NCBI RefSeq assembly: GCF_000718985.1
Contig: NZ_JODL01000019.1
Span: forward strand, 1 to 64,000
DNA: 64,000 nt
Direction of reading: 5' to 3'
Source: Streptomyces megasporus
GTDB lineage: Bacteria > Actinomycetota > Actinomycetes > Streptomycetales > Streptomycetaceae
Part shown: in pieces, positions 63,205 to 64,000 of the stretch
Numbering within the stretch: position 1 is the stretch's first letter
Layout: each line of letters begins with the position of its first letter
Position numbers and translations under genes: made by a program
Notes under the pieces: generated by a model
The model's input: the letters and a program-made list of their open reading frames with translations, nothing else
What the model was told of the DNA's origin: nothing
The model's database searches: none

Positions 63205-64000
63205 GTGACATTTCCTGTGATCGGCATGGTCGGCGGCGGTCAGCTCGCGCGGATGACCCATGAGGCGGGCATCCCCCTCGGAGTCAGGTTCAGGCTGCTC
63301 AGCGACACCCCACAGGACTCCGCGGCCCAAGTGGTCCGCGACGTCGTCGTCGGCGACTACCGCGACCTGGACACGCTGCGTGACTTCGCCCGGGGCTGTG
63401 ACGTGATCACCTTCGACCACGAGCACGTCCCGACCGAGCACCTGCGCGCCCTGGAGGCGGAGGGCGTCCCGGTGCGGCCCGGCCCCGACGCGCTGGTCCA
63501 CGCCCAGGACAAGGGCGTGATGCGGGCGCGGCTCACCGAGATCGGCGTGCCGTGCCCCCGGCACCGCATCGTGGCGGACCCGGCGGACGTGGCGCGGTTC
63601 GCGGACGAGGTCGGGGGTTGGCCGGTCGTCCTCAAGACCGTCCGCGGCGGCTACGACGGCAAGGGCGTGTGGCTGGTGGGCTCCGAGGAGGAGGCGGCCG
63701 ACCCCTTCCGGGCGGGCGTGCCGGTGCTGGCCGAGGAGAAGGTCGACTTCGTCCGCGAGCTGGCGGCCAACGTGGTGCGCTCCCCGCACGGCCAGGCCGT
63801 GGCCTACCCGGTGGTGGAGTCGATCCAGGTGAACGGCGTCTGCGACACCGTGATCGCCCCGGCCCCGAACCTCTCCTCAGAACTGTCCGGCCGGGCCCAG
63901 GAGCTGGCCCTGACGGTGGCCCGTGAGTTGGACGTCGTCGGACACCTGGCGGTCGAGCTGTTCGAGACCGGCGACGGCCGCGTCCTGGTCAACGAGCTGG
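63205..64000 (+). CDS. purK: 5-(Carboxyamino)imidazole ribonucleotide synthase (partial)
   Basis: PurK uses ATP and bicarbonate to carboxylate aminoimidazole ribonucleotide in purine biosynthesis. The visible 265 residues include the N-terminal VIGMVGGGQLARM, DVITFDHEHVP, and the ATP-grasp segments WPVVLKTVRGGYDGKGVWLV and LAEEKVDFVRELAANVVR. AVELFETGDGRVLVNEL precedes the window edge, so about a third of the protein is missing. The GTG at 63205 is preferred because a TAGGCT box lies 6 nt upstream. purE would be expected downstream. Confidence 0.93.
   Translation, partial: MTFPVIGMVGGGQLARMTHEAGIPLGVRFRLLSDTPQDSAAQVVRDVVVGDYRDLDTLRDFARGCDVITFDHEHVPTEHLRALEAEGVPVRPGPDALVHAQDKGVMRARLTEIGVPCPRHRIVADPADVARFADEVGGWPVVLKTVRGGYDGKGVWLVGSEEEAADPFRAGVPVLAEEKVDFVRELAANVVRSPHGQAVAYPVVESIQVNGVCDTVIAPAPNLSSELSGRAQELALTVARELDVVGHLAVELFETGDGRVLVNEL

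Overview
The window is chromosomal DNA of a Streptomyces (very high GC, GTG starts, TAnnnT -10 boxes close to start codons, actinobacterial gene families). It carries bldA, the tRNA-Leu with anticodon UAA, together with eno, rpfA/rpfC, type II NADH dehydrogenase, hut genes, a SigB-family sigma factor with its partner-switch genes, and purK. From memory this order resembles the S. coelicolor core around SCO3060-SCO3100; I could not run a comparison.

Layout: (1) 1-2.9 kb: 3' tail of an IS982-like transposase, a GT2 glycosyltransferase and a polysialyltransferase-family protein. (2) 2.9-14.4 kb: acyltransferase, SurA-like lipoprotein, MazG, DUF6479, 2OG-Fe(II) oxygenase with a cryptic leader peptide, VanZ, M48 protease, MFS exporter, DUF4190, cytochrome P450. 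(3) 14.4-20.4 kb: two Rpf-type muralytic enzymes (the second under a c-di-AMP riboswitch), enolase, FtsB/DivIC-like protein, DUF501, Ppx/GppA. (4) 20.4-28.2 kb: a decayed gene, two Rex-like operators, ndh, a cyclopropane-synthase-like methyltransferase, an ABC exporter pair, bldA.

(5) 28.2-39.5 kb is an 11.3-kb accessory insertion bounded by a 28-bp perfect direct repeat of the 3' end of bldA, so it reads as an integrated element. It has no intact integrase, only a possible N-terminal remnant beside the left repeat. It holds an XRE regulator, small accessory genes, a phosphodiesterase-fold protein, a roadblock protein and a lasso-peptide operon: precursor, cyclase (frameshifted here), PqqD-like RRE protein, B2 leader peptidase. 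Two protein-L-isoaspartate-methyltransferase-like genes follow, one resembling the 'FxLD system' methyltransferases. The predicted core is GRYAEDSQDQGRYFE with a Gly1-Asp9 ring and an Asp6-Ser7 pair that could be the target of an aspartimide-forming methyltransferase. This is the most interesting system in the window.

(6) 39.6-48.9 kb: Bax-inhibitor-like protein, small hypotheticals, thiolase, SGNH hydrolase, cystathionine beta-synthase, MurR/RpiR regulator. (7) 48.8-58.4 kb: PLP-dependent decarboxylase, the histidine-utilisation operon (hutU, an M20 amidohydrolase, formimidoylglutamate deiminase, hutI), then a SigB-family sigma factor divergent from STAS and ATPase partner-switch genes. (8) 58.7-64 kb: POT peptide transporter, two-component system, GtrA, and the start of purK, which runs off the edge.
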